Below, in pieces: positions 34,355-41,597 of a stretch of 64,000 nt of DNA (its first letter is position 1; each line of letters starts with the position of its first letter). This stretch comes from a virus. The notes below the pieces were generated by a model. The model made no database searches. It saw only the letters and a list, made by a program, of their open reading frames with translations, and was not told the DNA's origin. The position numbers and the translations under genes were made by a program. Location: IMG/VR virus record IMGVR_UViG_3300028581_001382, positions 62,001 to 126,000 of that record; one strand, written 5' to 3'.

Positions 34355-35372
34355 GTGTTGTTAAATTAATTTGATGATTGCAAATTTTTGAAAGATGTTG
34401 TCTATTGTGCATGGCAATTTTGTGGGCCTGTGTTAAAACTTCAAGTTGGTCACTACGGCTGCATTCTAATAGTCTATTCATGCTTTTACGCATGAGTTCC
34501 CAACGTGCTGGACCTTGATATAGGTCATAACTTTCGTCCCAAATTTCACTGTAGGTACGGAATCCTAAACTGCGTAATCTTGCAAGATAATATTGTGGCC
34601 CGTACACCAGGATGGGTTTAGCAGCCATGAGTGGACGGATGGTTTTTTCTGTGGGAAAAAAAGTATTGCCTTGCGTAAAAGTTTCACATACAATCTCAAC
34701 AGCAAACCGATTGTAATATTGTAACAGACTGGTATTGGTATCTACCCAGCCCATTGGATTGCTAAATTGATCTCTTACTGATTTAGAGTCAACACTGGTT
34801 ATATGATTTCCGTTAAACCAATCAAACAAGTCCACTTGTTTATGCAACGGGAACCAGCTAGATATGATCTCAAGATTATGCTGATGCTGATCTGGGACTC
34901 TCCATGGAAATTCTTGCATAAGGCTGGCAAAAATTTGTCCGCTAATAGAACCTGTGCCAGCCCGCATTAAATTATAAAGTATTGCAGCACGACTCATGGT
35001 CAACCGCCCAATGAATATACCAAATGGTTGTTGATATTGTAATTGTTGTTCTAGTGTAGGTTCGGTGTGTTGCCAATACTCACGCACCATGGTAAAAAAA
35101 TGACTTATCTTGCTGCATCTAACACGCTGATATGGCACAAATTCAACAGGATTGCACCATCTCAGTATCTGTACAGTGTACGGTGATTGTTGCCTATTTT
35201 TGAGCCAATCATTTACTACTGCGGTAACACCAAACAATTCCAAGCTAGGACCTTCGCTATGCAGGTCTAATACCAAAGGTTCTCCTTGCGGATGTTGATT
35301 CAATTGCTGTTGAAATTGCACTGGATTGGTCCACCAATCACCAATGAATTCCACTGATATGGGTTTTGTCAT
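34335..35372 (-). CDS. Glycosyltransferase-like phage protein B
   Basis: 345 aa. FFPTEKTIRPLMAAKPILVY, GPQYYLARLRSLGFRTYSEI and WDESYDLYQGPARWELM give the shared C-terminal pattern. Paralogue of the genes at 33362-34354 and 58429-59769. The start lies 29 bases from the divergent gene at 35402. The activity is inferred from family resemblance. Confidence 0.65.
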   Translation of the reverse strand: MTKPISVEFIGDWWTNPVQFQQQLNQHPQGEPLVLDLHSEGPSLELFGVTAVVNDWLKNRQQSPYTVQILRWCNPVEFVPYQRVRCSKISHFFTMVREYWQHTEPTLEQQLQYQQPFGIFIGRLTMSRAAILYNLMRAGTGSISGQIFASLMQEFPWRVPDQHQHNLEIISSWFPLHKQVDLFDWFNGNHITSVDSKSVRDQFSNPMGWVDTNTSLLQYYNRFAVEIVCETFTQGNTFFPTEKTIRPLMAAKPILVYGPQYYLARLRSLGFRTYSEIWDESYDLYQGPARWELMRKSMNRLLECSRSDQLEVLTQAHKIAMHNRQHLSKICNHQINLTTHDYTKI

Positions 35373-35389
35373 CTTAATACTTATGTTCC

Positions 35390-35397
35390 ACTAAATA
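35390..35397 (+). promoter_or_regulatory. Late-promoter-like ACTAAATA four bases before a start codon
   Basis: Lies four bases upstream of the ATG of the 531-aa gene; no ribosome site is present. Confidence 0.45.
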
Positions 35398-35401
35398 CCA
35401 C

Positions 35402-36997
35402 ATGAGATATTTACTAGACCGATTAGACAGATTAGTATTACCACTTGCCGAAGGTGTGGGCCTGGCCAATCGTAAACCTGGCGAAAAATTCAAAAATTCT
35501 GTAGGTGACATTATTACCTTCCAAAACTTAGAATTTTATCCTACCTCGGGACGATTCAACACTCCTGACGAATTGCAAGCCGGTGTAGATGCCATGTTGG
35601 CAGATAAACAAGTTCCAGCTACTCAAATACATTGGGTCAATCAACCAACCAAAAGTGCAGGTGCATTCAGTATTGCTACTTTCGCTGGTGAAGATGGTAC
35701 TCCTTACTACCTAGGCCGATGGGCTGGTGCAACTAGTGCAAATCGTACACAAAACAAATTTGCACACGACGACATTCCTGGTGGTTTTAAATATCAAAGC
35801 CGCGCAGGACAAAAAGAAAACTCTGGACTCAAACCCAGCGAATGGTTGACACAGTTTCAGGACAATACTCCCGACTCTATACTGTCACAAGTTCAACAAC
35901 ATTTTGGTGCTGATAGCGATGAAGCTAATGCACTTGAGATCTTTATCAACTCAGATATTCCATGTACAGTGCCGCGTGGCAATATGAATCCCGATGCTTT
36001 CCGTGATTACTTTGCTGAAGTGCTACAACCTATTGCTCTAGTAACAGGCAAACGAGTAGGCGGCAATGCTGAAGAAGCTGCTGATATATTCTTTGGTGAA
36101 GGTGGTTACAGTGAATGTACCATCAGCTTCAACAGCAATACCATTGGCGGATTATACGACAGCTTGTTGGTCAATCCTGAAGGTAAACAAATCAAACTCA
36201 GTAGCAAGGGCAAAGACGGCGCTTCGGCGTCGGTCACAAACTTGTTGAAATCTGTAAATGAACTATCAGTCACGCCCAAGGGTCAAAAACTATTGACCAC
36301 ACACAAAGATGCCATAGAACTGTTAAACATCATCCAGCAGGACGGTCACTTTGGTGCACCGCTGACTCTGGGTGTAAAATATGGCATCATTACTCCTGAA
36401 GAAGCTGCACAAATTCCACAACTTAAGAAACTTGGACCAACTGACGATATCGTTGGTACAGGCATCCTGAGTCCTCACTTGGAAGAACTGTACAGTCGAC
36501 GCAAAAGCAAAGATCCCAAACGTGTGATTCCCCTGGAGCATATGACCGCCAGTATTGCTTACAATGTGGCCAACTACGTGAACAAAAATACTAACTTTGG
36601 TAAAGCTGCTTCGGAGATCCTAAACAATGCAGCCTTGGTGCAGATGTACACTTATACTTCTCACACTGACCAAACTATCACCATCAGCAAGTCGGAAGCA
36701 AAATACCCTAGCGACACAGTGAATGGTGTATTGTTGGATGCCAGCAAAGTTTATTTTAGCACAGGCGGCAAAGGTAACTTTACTTTTACCATTCTCAAGA
36801 ACGGTGCCACAGAGAAAGATGTTAATCCAATAGATGCTGTGGACAGTCTAGATGATCAACCACCTGCTGCTACCAGTGCAGCTGATCTAGATGCCGAAGC
36901 TGAGAAACCCAGATTGGCCGGTCCTGGAGCAAAAGCAGCCAGAACCAGTCGCGAACCCAGAATGGATCGTGCCACCCTGGGTCGCGAACTTCGTTAA
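35402..36997 (+). CDS. Large uncharacterised protein (531 aa)
   Basis: Begins MRYLLDRLDRLVLPLAEGVG. Notable stretches: TIGGLYDSLLVNPEGKQIKL, SSKGKDGASASVTNLLKSVN, HFGAPLTLGVKYGIITPEEA, and a disordered basic tail from ~480 (PRLAGPGAKAARTSREPRMD). The ESS/SSKG-type stretch loosely recalls phage nuclease or DNA-associated proteins, but I cannot assign a family. Expressed alone on the plus strand among minus genes, with a late-promoter-like site four bases before the ATG. Confidence 0.8.
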   Translation: MRYLLDRLDRLVLPLAEGVGLANRKPGEKFKNSVGDIITFQNLEFYPTSGRFNTPDELQAGVDAMLADKQVPATQIHWVNQPTKSAGAFSIATFAGEDGTPYYLGRWAGATSANRTQNKFAHDDIPGGFKYQSRAGQKENSGLKPSEWLTQFQDNTPDSILSQVQQHFGADSDEANALEIFINSDIPCTVPRGNMNPDAFRDYFAEVLQPIALVTGKRVGGNAEEAADIFFGEGGYSECTISFNSNTIGGLYDSLLVNPEGKQIKLSSKGKDGASASVTNLLKSVNELSVTPKGQKLLTTHKDAIELLNIIQQDGHFGAPLTLGVKYGIITPEEAAQIPQLKKLGPTDDIVGTGILSPHLEELYSRRKSKDPKRVIPLEHMTASIAYNVANYVNKNTNFGKAASEILNNAALVQMYTYTSHTDQTITISKSEAKYPSDTVNGVLLDASKVYFSTGGKGNFTFTILKNGATEKDVNPIDAVDSLDDQPPAATSAADLDAEAEKPRLAGPGAKAARTSREPRMDRATLGRELR

Positions 36998-37572
36998 CGT
37001 TGAAATTCAGATATTGAATCGCAGATGTTTAGTTTCAATGCATCATGGGCATCTAGCCAAACATCGTGTGGCGGCAATAGTTTGGATTTAATCACTGCGT
37101 CAGTTAGCCCTGTACAATCTTTGTAGTGCTGAATCATGCGTTTTTGCGTGAGCTCAAATTCACGTATGGTTGCAAACAATTCGTGTGCTTTGCCGTCACT
37201 GCCCCAACTGAACTGATGACTTAAGATACTGGTGTTAGGTGTGAGTGTGCGTCGTCCCGGTGTTCCTGCTAGAAATATCAACAATCCAGCTGATGCAATC
37301 TGTCCCAATCCTACTGTTTTTATACTCAACTTGGAACTACGCATGACGTCGATCAGTGCAAAGGCTGAGCTCATGTCACCGCCTTCACTGCAAATACTTA
37401 AAACTAGTTCTTTACGTCTCTGGGTTCTTACAAAGTTTTCATGCAGTATCCATTCAATCGCTGGCTTTACAGTATCAGTGTCAATTGGCCCCATCAACAC
37501 AAATATGCCAGCGGCATGCAAGTGTTGTGAGTGCGTCCAAGTGCTGGTATCCGTTGTTGCCGTTGTTGCCAT
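36994..37572 (-). CDS. Second ClpP-like serine protease
   Basis: 192 aa. Triad by alignment to ClpP: S94 in GLGQIASAGLLIF, H119 in SILSHQFSWG, D170 in LPPHDVWLDAH; oxyanion GG at 64-65 in LSICSEGGDMSSAFALID. It lacks the classical N-terminal axial loop and IHQP motif (SHQF instead), so it is a divergent paralogue of the ClpP at 32784. It could form mixed rings, as with cyanobacterial ClpR/ClpP, or act on other substrates. Convergent with the 531-aa gene, sharing the stop palindrome. Confidence 0.9.
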   Translation of the reverse strand: MATTATTDTSTWTHSQHLHAAGIFVLMGPIDTDTVKPAIEWILHENFVRTQRRKELVLSICSEGGDMSSAFALIDVMRSSKLSIKTVGLGQIASAGLLIFLAGTPGRRTLTPNTSILSHQFSWGSDGKAHELFATIREFELTQKRMIQHYKDCTGLTDAVIKSKLLPPHDVWLDAHDALKLNICDSISEFQR

Positions 37573-37581
37573 ATCACATAC

Positions 37582-37728
37582 TTATTTGATAGTAAGCTGA
37601 TCAAGATATTCACGTAGAATATTTTCAATCAACTGATTCAAAGTAATATCTTGTTCATGTGCCCGCAGCATTAGCTGATACAACAGTTCTTCTTCAATTT
37701 CAATTTCAATGTTTTCACGTTTGCTCAT
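37582..37728 (-). CDS. Ribbon-helix-helix-like small protein (48 aa)
   Basis: From the ATG at 37728: MSKRENIEIEIEEELLYQLM, LRAHEQDITLNQLIENILRE, YLDQLTIK. The short strand and two helices with T-L-NQLIE are typical of Arc/CopG repressors. The ribosome site GGAGGTTAAT is inside the FGG-stop end of the upstream gene. Probable regulator. Confidence 0.75.
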   Translation of the reverse strand: MSKRENIEIEIEEELLYQLMLRAHEQDITLNQLIENILREYLDQLTIK

Positions 37729-37729
37729 A

Positions 37730-37948
37730 TTAACCTCCAAAATATTTAATGACCACATCCAAGGCTGCAATAGTTTGAGTATTGCCGACCACATCTTCAG
37801 GATGTAGCCAATAGCCGTCGGGATTAGTATCAGACCTGGGATTCTTTTTCCATTGTGCTAGTTCTTTTTTAAGATACGCACGGCAGTCTTTGAGATTGCA
37901 CAGTGTAATACCGTCAGCAACTTCTGCATCTAATTCAATTTTTTTCAT
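37730..37948 (-). CDS. Small phage protein (GYWLHPEDV family)
   Basis: 72 aa: MKKIELDAEVADGITLCNLK, then SDTNPDGYWLHPEDVVGNTQ and AALDVVIKYFGG. WLHPEDxxxN is a recurring motif in small phage proteins. The end TTTGGAGGTTAATATG encodes FGG-stop and the next ribosome site. The start uses GGAGTCGA in the upstream FGVE end. Function unknown. Confidence 0.72.
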   Translation of the reverse strand: MKKIELDAEVADGITLCNLKDCRAYLKKELAQWKKNPRSDTNPDGYWLHPEDVVGNTQTIAALDVVIKYFGG

Positions 37949-38166
37949 TATTCGACTCCGAAATGTTCTCTAATCAAATTGTATGCTTGACCACGGCTAA
38001 CCATATCACGCAACATAGGACTTAGTGCTACACTACATTCCCGCACAATCAACTCGGCAAACTTTTCTCTATCAAATTTGGCATAACTGCTGGCATAACC
38101 TTGTGGACCTACCATTTCTACAATCGATGTAGCCTGTTCAGCAAGTTCTCGAATTCGTTCGTTCAT
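37948..38166 (-). CDS. MNERI/FAELIVREC-family small protein
   Basis: 72 aa: MNERIRELAEQATSIVEMVG, DREKFAELIVRECSVALSPM, LRDMVSRGQAYNLIREHFGV and E. Very similar to 17082-17369 (ALNPMLRDMISRGQ there), so a recent duplicate. Stop and next start overlap, with GGAGTCGA as ribosome site. Function unknown. Confidence 0.75.
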   Translation of the reverse strand: MNERIRELAEQATSIVEMVGPQGYASSYAKFDREKFAELIVRECSVALSPMLRDMVSRGQAYNLIREHFGVE

Positions 38167-38273
38167 TACATATAATCCTGAGGGTGTTCATCTTTTGACT
38201 GTGTGTCTAAGTATTGAAAGAATTTTACAAGACCATAAACACCAACCACAAACCAAAATAATTCAACAATCAT
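38166..38273 (-). CDS. Tiny membrane protein (35 aa)
   Basis: MIVELFWFVVGVYGLVKFFQ, then YLDTQSKDEHPQDYM. One membrane segment and an acidic tail. AAGGAGTAAAGT before the ATG comes from the FKE-stop end of the upstream gene; the stop overlaps the next ATG (TAATG). Function unknown. Confidence 0.62.
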   Translation of the reverse strand: MIVELFWFVVGVYGLVKFFQYLDTQSKDEHPQDYM

Positions 38274-38276
38274 ACT

Positions 38277-38477
38277 TTACTCCTTGAAGTGTTCTATCAC
38301 TGCATCAGCAACATCAAGGTAAGTGTTTTGCGGTAGATTGTTGGCCACAACCTGCATGGTTTCCCGAACAATCAACTCGGCGAATTTTTCTTTGTCAAAA
38401 GTTTCAAACCCGCCAACGCATTCAGAAAAGTGACGATCAGTACATTCTTCAATAAGTTCTCGAATTCGTTCGTTCAT
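38277..38477 (-). CDS. MNERI/FAELIVREC-family small protein
   Basis: 66 aa: MNERIRELIEECTDRHFSEC, DKEKFAELIVRETMQVVANN, ending DAVIEHFKE. The C-terminus is FKE, not FGVE, but AAGGAG still falls in these codons and serves the next gene. Function unknown. Confidence 0.72.
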   Translation of the reverse strand: MNERIRELIEECTDRHFSECVGGFETFDKEKFAELIVRETMQVVANNLPQNTYLDVADAVIEHFKE

Positions 38478-38701
38478 TTTGGTTCGTCCAAAGGATGCAT
38501 CACCCCTGGTGATCGTTGGGTGTAAAATTTTTCATCAGGTACTGCAATCACCATAACTTCATCTATAGTATTGCAATATGGGTCCAATGGGTTTGCGTAT
38601 TTTACAATAGCACATTGAGTTTCTTGCCCTTGCTCAAATCGATCCAGCTTGCTCAGCAAGGTCAATAGATTGCGCCGAGATAGATAAATTCGTTCGTTCA
38701 T
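38474..38701 (-). CDS. Phage protein with borrowed MNERI start
   Basis: 75 aa: MNERIYLSRRNLLTLLSKLD, CAIVKYANPLDPYCNTIDEV, FYTQRSPGVMHPLDEPK. The body (YLSRRNLLTLLSKLD to the acidic PLDEPK end) is a separate conserved phage family, but its first 15 bases (ATGAACGAACGAATT) equal those of the MNERI genes, suggesting recombination at the start. Function unknown. Confidence 0.7.
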   Translation of the reverse strand: MNERIYLSRRNLLTLLSKLDRFEQGQETQCAIVKYANPLDPYCNTIDEVMVIAVPDEKFYTQRSPGVMHPLDEPK

Positions 38702-38853
38702 TCTTCAGACCCTTTTTTCACATGTTTAGCACGACGACGATACTGCACCCGACTCTGCTCTGCACGATGACGAAATGGAGTGTCACGAGAGTACAGTTCC
38801 ACAGCACGACGGCGCTGTCGAGGTAGTTCAATTTGAAAGCTCAAGGTACGCAT
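38698..38853 (-). CDS. Small arginine-rich protein (51 aa)
   Basis: From the ATG at 38853 (GGAGATACGA before it): MRTLSFQIELPRQRRRAVEL, YSRDTPFRHRAEQSRVQYRR, RAKHVKKGSEE. The DTPFRxR and RRAKH motifs recur in phage small basic proteins. Possibly DNA- or RNA-binding. First gene of the second small-gene cluster. Confidence 0.7.
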   Translation of the reverse strand: MRTLSFQIELPRQRRRAVELYSRDTPFRHRAEQSRVQYRRRAKHVKKGSEE

Positions 38854-38886
38854 TCGTATCTCCGTAAAAAATCCGGTATATGCTGT

Positions 38887-38915
38887 ATTATAGCACACCC
38901 CGGATTAGTGGTCAA
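38887..38915 (-). promoter_or_regulatory. Early-type sigma70-like promoter
   Basis: Minus-strand TTGACC, 17-base spacer, TATAAT, ~33 bases before the gene starting at 38853. Confidence 0.75.
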
Positions 38916-38934
38916 CTGCTTTTACGCAATCAGT

Positions 38935-39210
38935 TTAGGTATTTTTCTGCGTGTTCTGATATGCTTTCATGATACCTTCGCCAAACTTAGTATAGTCAAA
39001 TTTGGAACCTGCTTGAGCCAATTTGATTGATTCCTGCATGATGGTAGTGGATGCATCTGTAGAGGCTTTGAAAGCCTTTTTGGTATAATCAGCTTGTGTG
39101 TCAATGAATTGATTCATTGACTCAGCAATGGTGCTGTTGGTGACAAAAGTCTTAACGAATTGTTTTTTACCATTTTGAATGGTGTCGATCATGGCGTCTG
39201 CTGTAAACAT
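38935..39210 (-). CDS. Small helical, phasin-like protein
   Basis: 91 aa: MFTADAMIDTIQNGKKQFVK, IAESMNQFIDTQADYTKKAF, STDASTTIMQESIKLAQAGS. Amphipathic helices resemble phasins, and I recall similar short proteins in marine phages. TTAGGAGAAACAT precedes the ATG. Function unknown. Confidence 0.65.
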   Translation of the reverse strand: MFTADAMIDTIQNGKKQFVKTFVTNSTIAESMNQFIDTQADYTKKAFKASTDASTTIMQESIKLAQAGSKFDYTKFGEGIMKAYQNTQKNT

Positions 39211-39376
39211 ATGTTTCTCCTAATTTAAGCAAGTAGATTATAGAACCCGCCCTATGCAGCATCCTATACACTATTATATATGATAAAATGCTGCGACCGC
39301 ACATTTTTAGGCAAAATTCAGAAGAAAAATACGCAGGTATATGTAGTCACTAATAAATAAAACATAGGAGACAATC

Positions 39377-39694
39377 ATGTTCAAGAAAATCGTAGAATTC
39401 TTTACTGGAAAGAAAACCGAAAGCAACTTTGCTCATCCCCTGGATGCAGTTACCGCCCCCAATGTGCCACAAGCACCATACAAGGTTCCTGAACCTGTTG
39501 CCACAAAACCAATTCCGGTTGTTGAGCAGCCTACTACTGTTGAAAAAGTTGTAGCAGAGCCAGCTCAGACTGAAAAGAAACCTGCGGTGAAGAAACCTGC
39601 TGCGACGAAGCCTGTTGTGAAGAAACCTGCGGTGAAGAAGCCCGCTGTGAAGAAGCCAGCTGCGCCTCGCAAGCCTCGCACCCCCAAACAATAA
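39377..39694 (+). CDS. Lysine/proline/alanine-rich basic protein
   Basis: 105 aa. N-terminal MFKKIVEFFTGKKTESNFAH, a proline-rich linker (VPQAPYKVPEPVATKPIPVV), and a basic tail of repeated VKKPA steps (residues ~70-97), histone-H1-like. Probably binds nucleic acid or forms a flexible linker. Upstream AATAAATA and AGGAG signals. The tail repeats are in-frame DNA repeats. Confidence 0.72.
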   Translation: MFKKIVEFFTGKKTESNFAHPLDAVTAPNVPQAPYKVPEPVATKPIPVVEQPTTVEKVVAEPAQTEKKPAVKKPAATKPVVKKPAVKKPAVKKPAAPRKPRTPKQ

Positions 39695-39727
39695 TCTTAC
39701 ACTATATCATAGATCCAGTCCCATGTA

Positions 39728-39735
39728 AATACTAC
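39728..39735 (+). promoter_or_regulatory. Late-promoter-like TGTAAATA before the curli-like operon
   Basis: Found ~14 bases before the csgF-like ATG, with a GGGGGGG ribosome site between. The whole plus-strand run to 44107 could be read from it. Confidence 0.5.
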
Positions 39736-39748
39736 GTGGGGGGGTTCT

Positions 39749-40189
39749 ATGAAAATAAAAATAATAACAATAGCCTTGCTTGTAGTAACAATACAGGTCA
39801 GGGCTGCCGAACTGGTACATCAGTTCAATTCATCTGCATTCAACGGTGTTGGATACAGCAGTCATGTTCTCACAATTGAACAACTAGAATCACAACGTCG
39901 AAAAGCCTTGGCCGATGCTGCCAAATCCGCTGCTGACCAAGCCATTAGAGATGCCAAGAATACCAATCTGGCCAAATTCTTAGTCAATGTTGAAAGTCGT
40001 ATCTATGCCCAACTCTCAAAACAGTTAGCCGATGCTATGTTTTCTGAAGGCGGTGAATCTGGCCAACTGAATTTTCAAGGTACCAACATCTCCTGGCTGA
40101 AAACTGCCACCGAAGTCACACTAACCATTATGGAAAATTCAGGCAATCGCACTGAAATCACTGTACCCATCGGGAGTTTTGCATTTTGA
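39749..40189 (+). CDS. csgF: CsgF-like curli assembly protein
   Basis: 146 aa with signal peptide (MKIKIITIALLVVTIQVRAA). The mature start ELVHQFNSSAFNGVGYSSHV matches the CsgF N-terminus (ELVY-P-N-F-G), which plugs the CsgG pore. The remaining part is a short helix plus a beta end (NRTEITVPIGSFAF). CsgF controls curli subunit export at the outer membrane. Its stop overlaps the next gene's start by TTGA. Confidence 0.82.
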   Translation: MKIKIITIALLVVTIQVRAAELVHQFNSSAFNGVGYSSHVLTIEQLESQRRKALADAAKSAADQAIRDAKNTNLAKFLVNVESRIYAQLSKQLADAMFSEGGESGQLNFQGTNISWLKTATEVTLTIMENSGNRTEITVPIGSFAF

Positions 40190-41001
40190 TCCGAACTGTG
40201 CTATCACTGTTGTTGGCTACTGTACTCACTGGTTGTGCCGCAGTGCTGTGGGACACTGAACGTGAAGAGCCTCGTGTGATCCCCAGGGTAAGGCTGTTGG
40301 ATTCTATACCTGCATTGGATGGCCCTCCTATGCCTATTGCTGTGTATGGATTTTTAGACAAAACTGGTCAAATGAAATCCAATGATCGACTAGCCCTATT
40401 TTCCAAAGCAGTAACCCAAGGTGCCGAAGTGTTTCTGATCAAGGCTCTGCAAGACACAGGCCGTTGGTTTACTGTAGTGGAACGAGTGGGGTTAGACAAT
40501 CTCATCAAAGAACGCCAACTCATACGTAATCAACGCGAAGTGTATGAAGGCAAAGATGCCAAACCCTTGCGGCCCATGCTGGTGGCTGGTATTATGATTG
40601 AAGGTGGCATTGTGGGTTACGATACCAATTTACGTTCAGGTGGCGCCGGAGCCAGAATCATGGGAATTGGCAATTCCGTGCAATATCGAGTGGACGAAGT
40701 GGTTGTGGCCTTGAGGTTTGTGTCGGTGCATACAGGCGAAGTGTTAATCAATACTGCTGTGAGTAAGACCATTTACAGCACTGCTCAAAATGCAGGCATG
40801 CTGAGGTTTGTGGATGTGGGCACACGAGCTGTGGAATTAGAAGCTGGTGCTGCACTCAACGAACCTACAACCTACGCTGTTCGAGTGGCTATTGAACAGG
40901 CTGTGTATGAAACTATCATCACAGGTGAACGTCGAGGACTATGGCGTTTTAAAACTACAATGAGCGTGTCTGGGGAAAACTCGGGCATAGATAAAAAATG
41001 A
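40186..41001 (+). CDS. csgG: CsgG-like outer-membrane secretion channel lipoprotein
   Basis: 271 aa from a TTG at 40186 with GGGAG before it. Lipobox LLLATVLTGCAAV gives a lipidated cysteine at ~17. CsgG-family motifs: PIAVYGFLDKTGQMK, FTVVERVGLDNLIKERQLIR, GGIVGYDTNLRSGGAGARIM, VVALRFVSVHTGEVLINTAV. CsgG forms a nonameric pore for export of curli subunits. CsgG-like genes have been reported in marine T4-like phages, with unknown role. Confidence 0.9.
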   Translation: MIRTVLSLLLATVLTGCAAVLWDTEREEPRVIPRVRLLDSIPALDGPPMPIAVYGFLDKTGQMKSNDRLALFSKAVTQGAEVFLIKALQDTGRWFTVVERVGLDNLIKERQLIRNQREVYEGKDAKPLRPMLVAGIMIEGGIVGYDTNLRSGGAGARIMGIGNSVQYRVDEVVVALRFVSVHTGEVLINTAVSKTIYSTAQNAGMLRFVDVGTRAVELEAGAALNEPTTYAVRVAIEQAVYETIITGERRGLWRFKTTMSVSGENSGIDKK

Positions 41002-41597
41002 TAACAAAAACTCTCAAAAGTGTAATATTATTGGCAGTTATGCTGTGGTCCACAGCATGGGCCAATGAACTGTATATGGAACAAAGTGATGACTCGTCCA
41101 CCATAACCATCACACAGGACGGTGCCAGCAATGAAATTGGCACACAACTGTCTCCGGTGTTTATTGGTGGAGGCTCAAATACTGTAAATATTGAACAAAT
41201 TGGTGCCGGCAACCAACTACAGTTTACAGTAAATGGTGCCACCACTGCTATGACCATTGAACAACACGGTAGCAACAATATCGGTACAGTGACTTGCGGT
41301 ACCACTGCCAATGCCAGTTGCAGTGGCAGTACCATTTGGCAATTTATCACTGGTGATGACAACAACATCAGTCAGCTTCTAGGTGCCGGCGGAAATCATA
41401 CCAGCAAGATCACTGTGACTGGGGACACCAACACAGTGAGTCATACCAGTACCAACACAGGCGCTGTGAGTATGCAATACCTAGTAACTGGGAACAGTAA
41501 TTCAATTTCAGTGACCACTGCAGGTACCACAGCCAAGACTCTCAATGCAACTACTACTGGCAATAGCAATACTGTTACTATCGTTCAGACCAACTGA
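40998..41597 (+). CDS. Curlin-like amyloid subunit (CsgA/B type)
   Basis: 199 aa. Signal peptide VILLAVMLWSTAWANE, then curlin-type repeats: ITITQDGASNEIG, VNIEQIGAGNQLQ, MTIEQHGSNNIG, WQFITGDDNNISQL, VTGNSNSISVTTAG, NSNTVTIVQTN. The S/N-x5-Q-x-G-x-x-N register is visible in the N-terminal half and degenerates later. Such repeats form beta-helical amyloid. Its C-terminus is overlapped by the next gene in another frame. It would be the natural cargo of the CsgG/CsgF pair. Confidence 0.85.
   Translation: MITKTLKSVILLAVMLWSTAWANELYMEQSDDSSTITITQDGASNEIGTQLSPVFIGGGSNTVNIEQIGAGNQLQFTVNGATTAMTIEQHGSNNIGTVTCGTTANASCSGSTIWQFITGDDNNISQLLGAGGNHTSKITVTGDTNTVSHTSTNTGAVSMQYLVTGNSNSISVTTAGTTAKTLNATTTGNSNTVTIVQTN

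Noticed and set aside
39237-39290. Second promoter pair before the phasin-like gene
   Set aside because: Two TATAAT-like boxes but no -35 at proper distance, only a GC-rich stretch.
39350-39691. 113-aa minus-strand frame
   Set aside because: Shadow of the Lys/Pro/Ala-rich gene; composition (RRSRFLHRRFL) mirrors its repeats.
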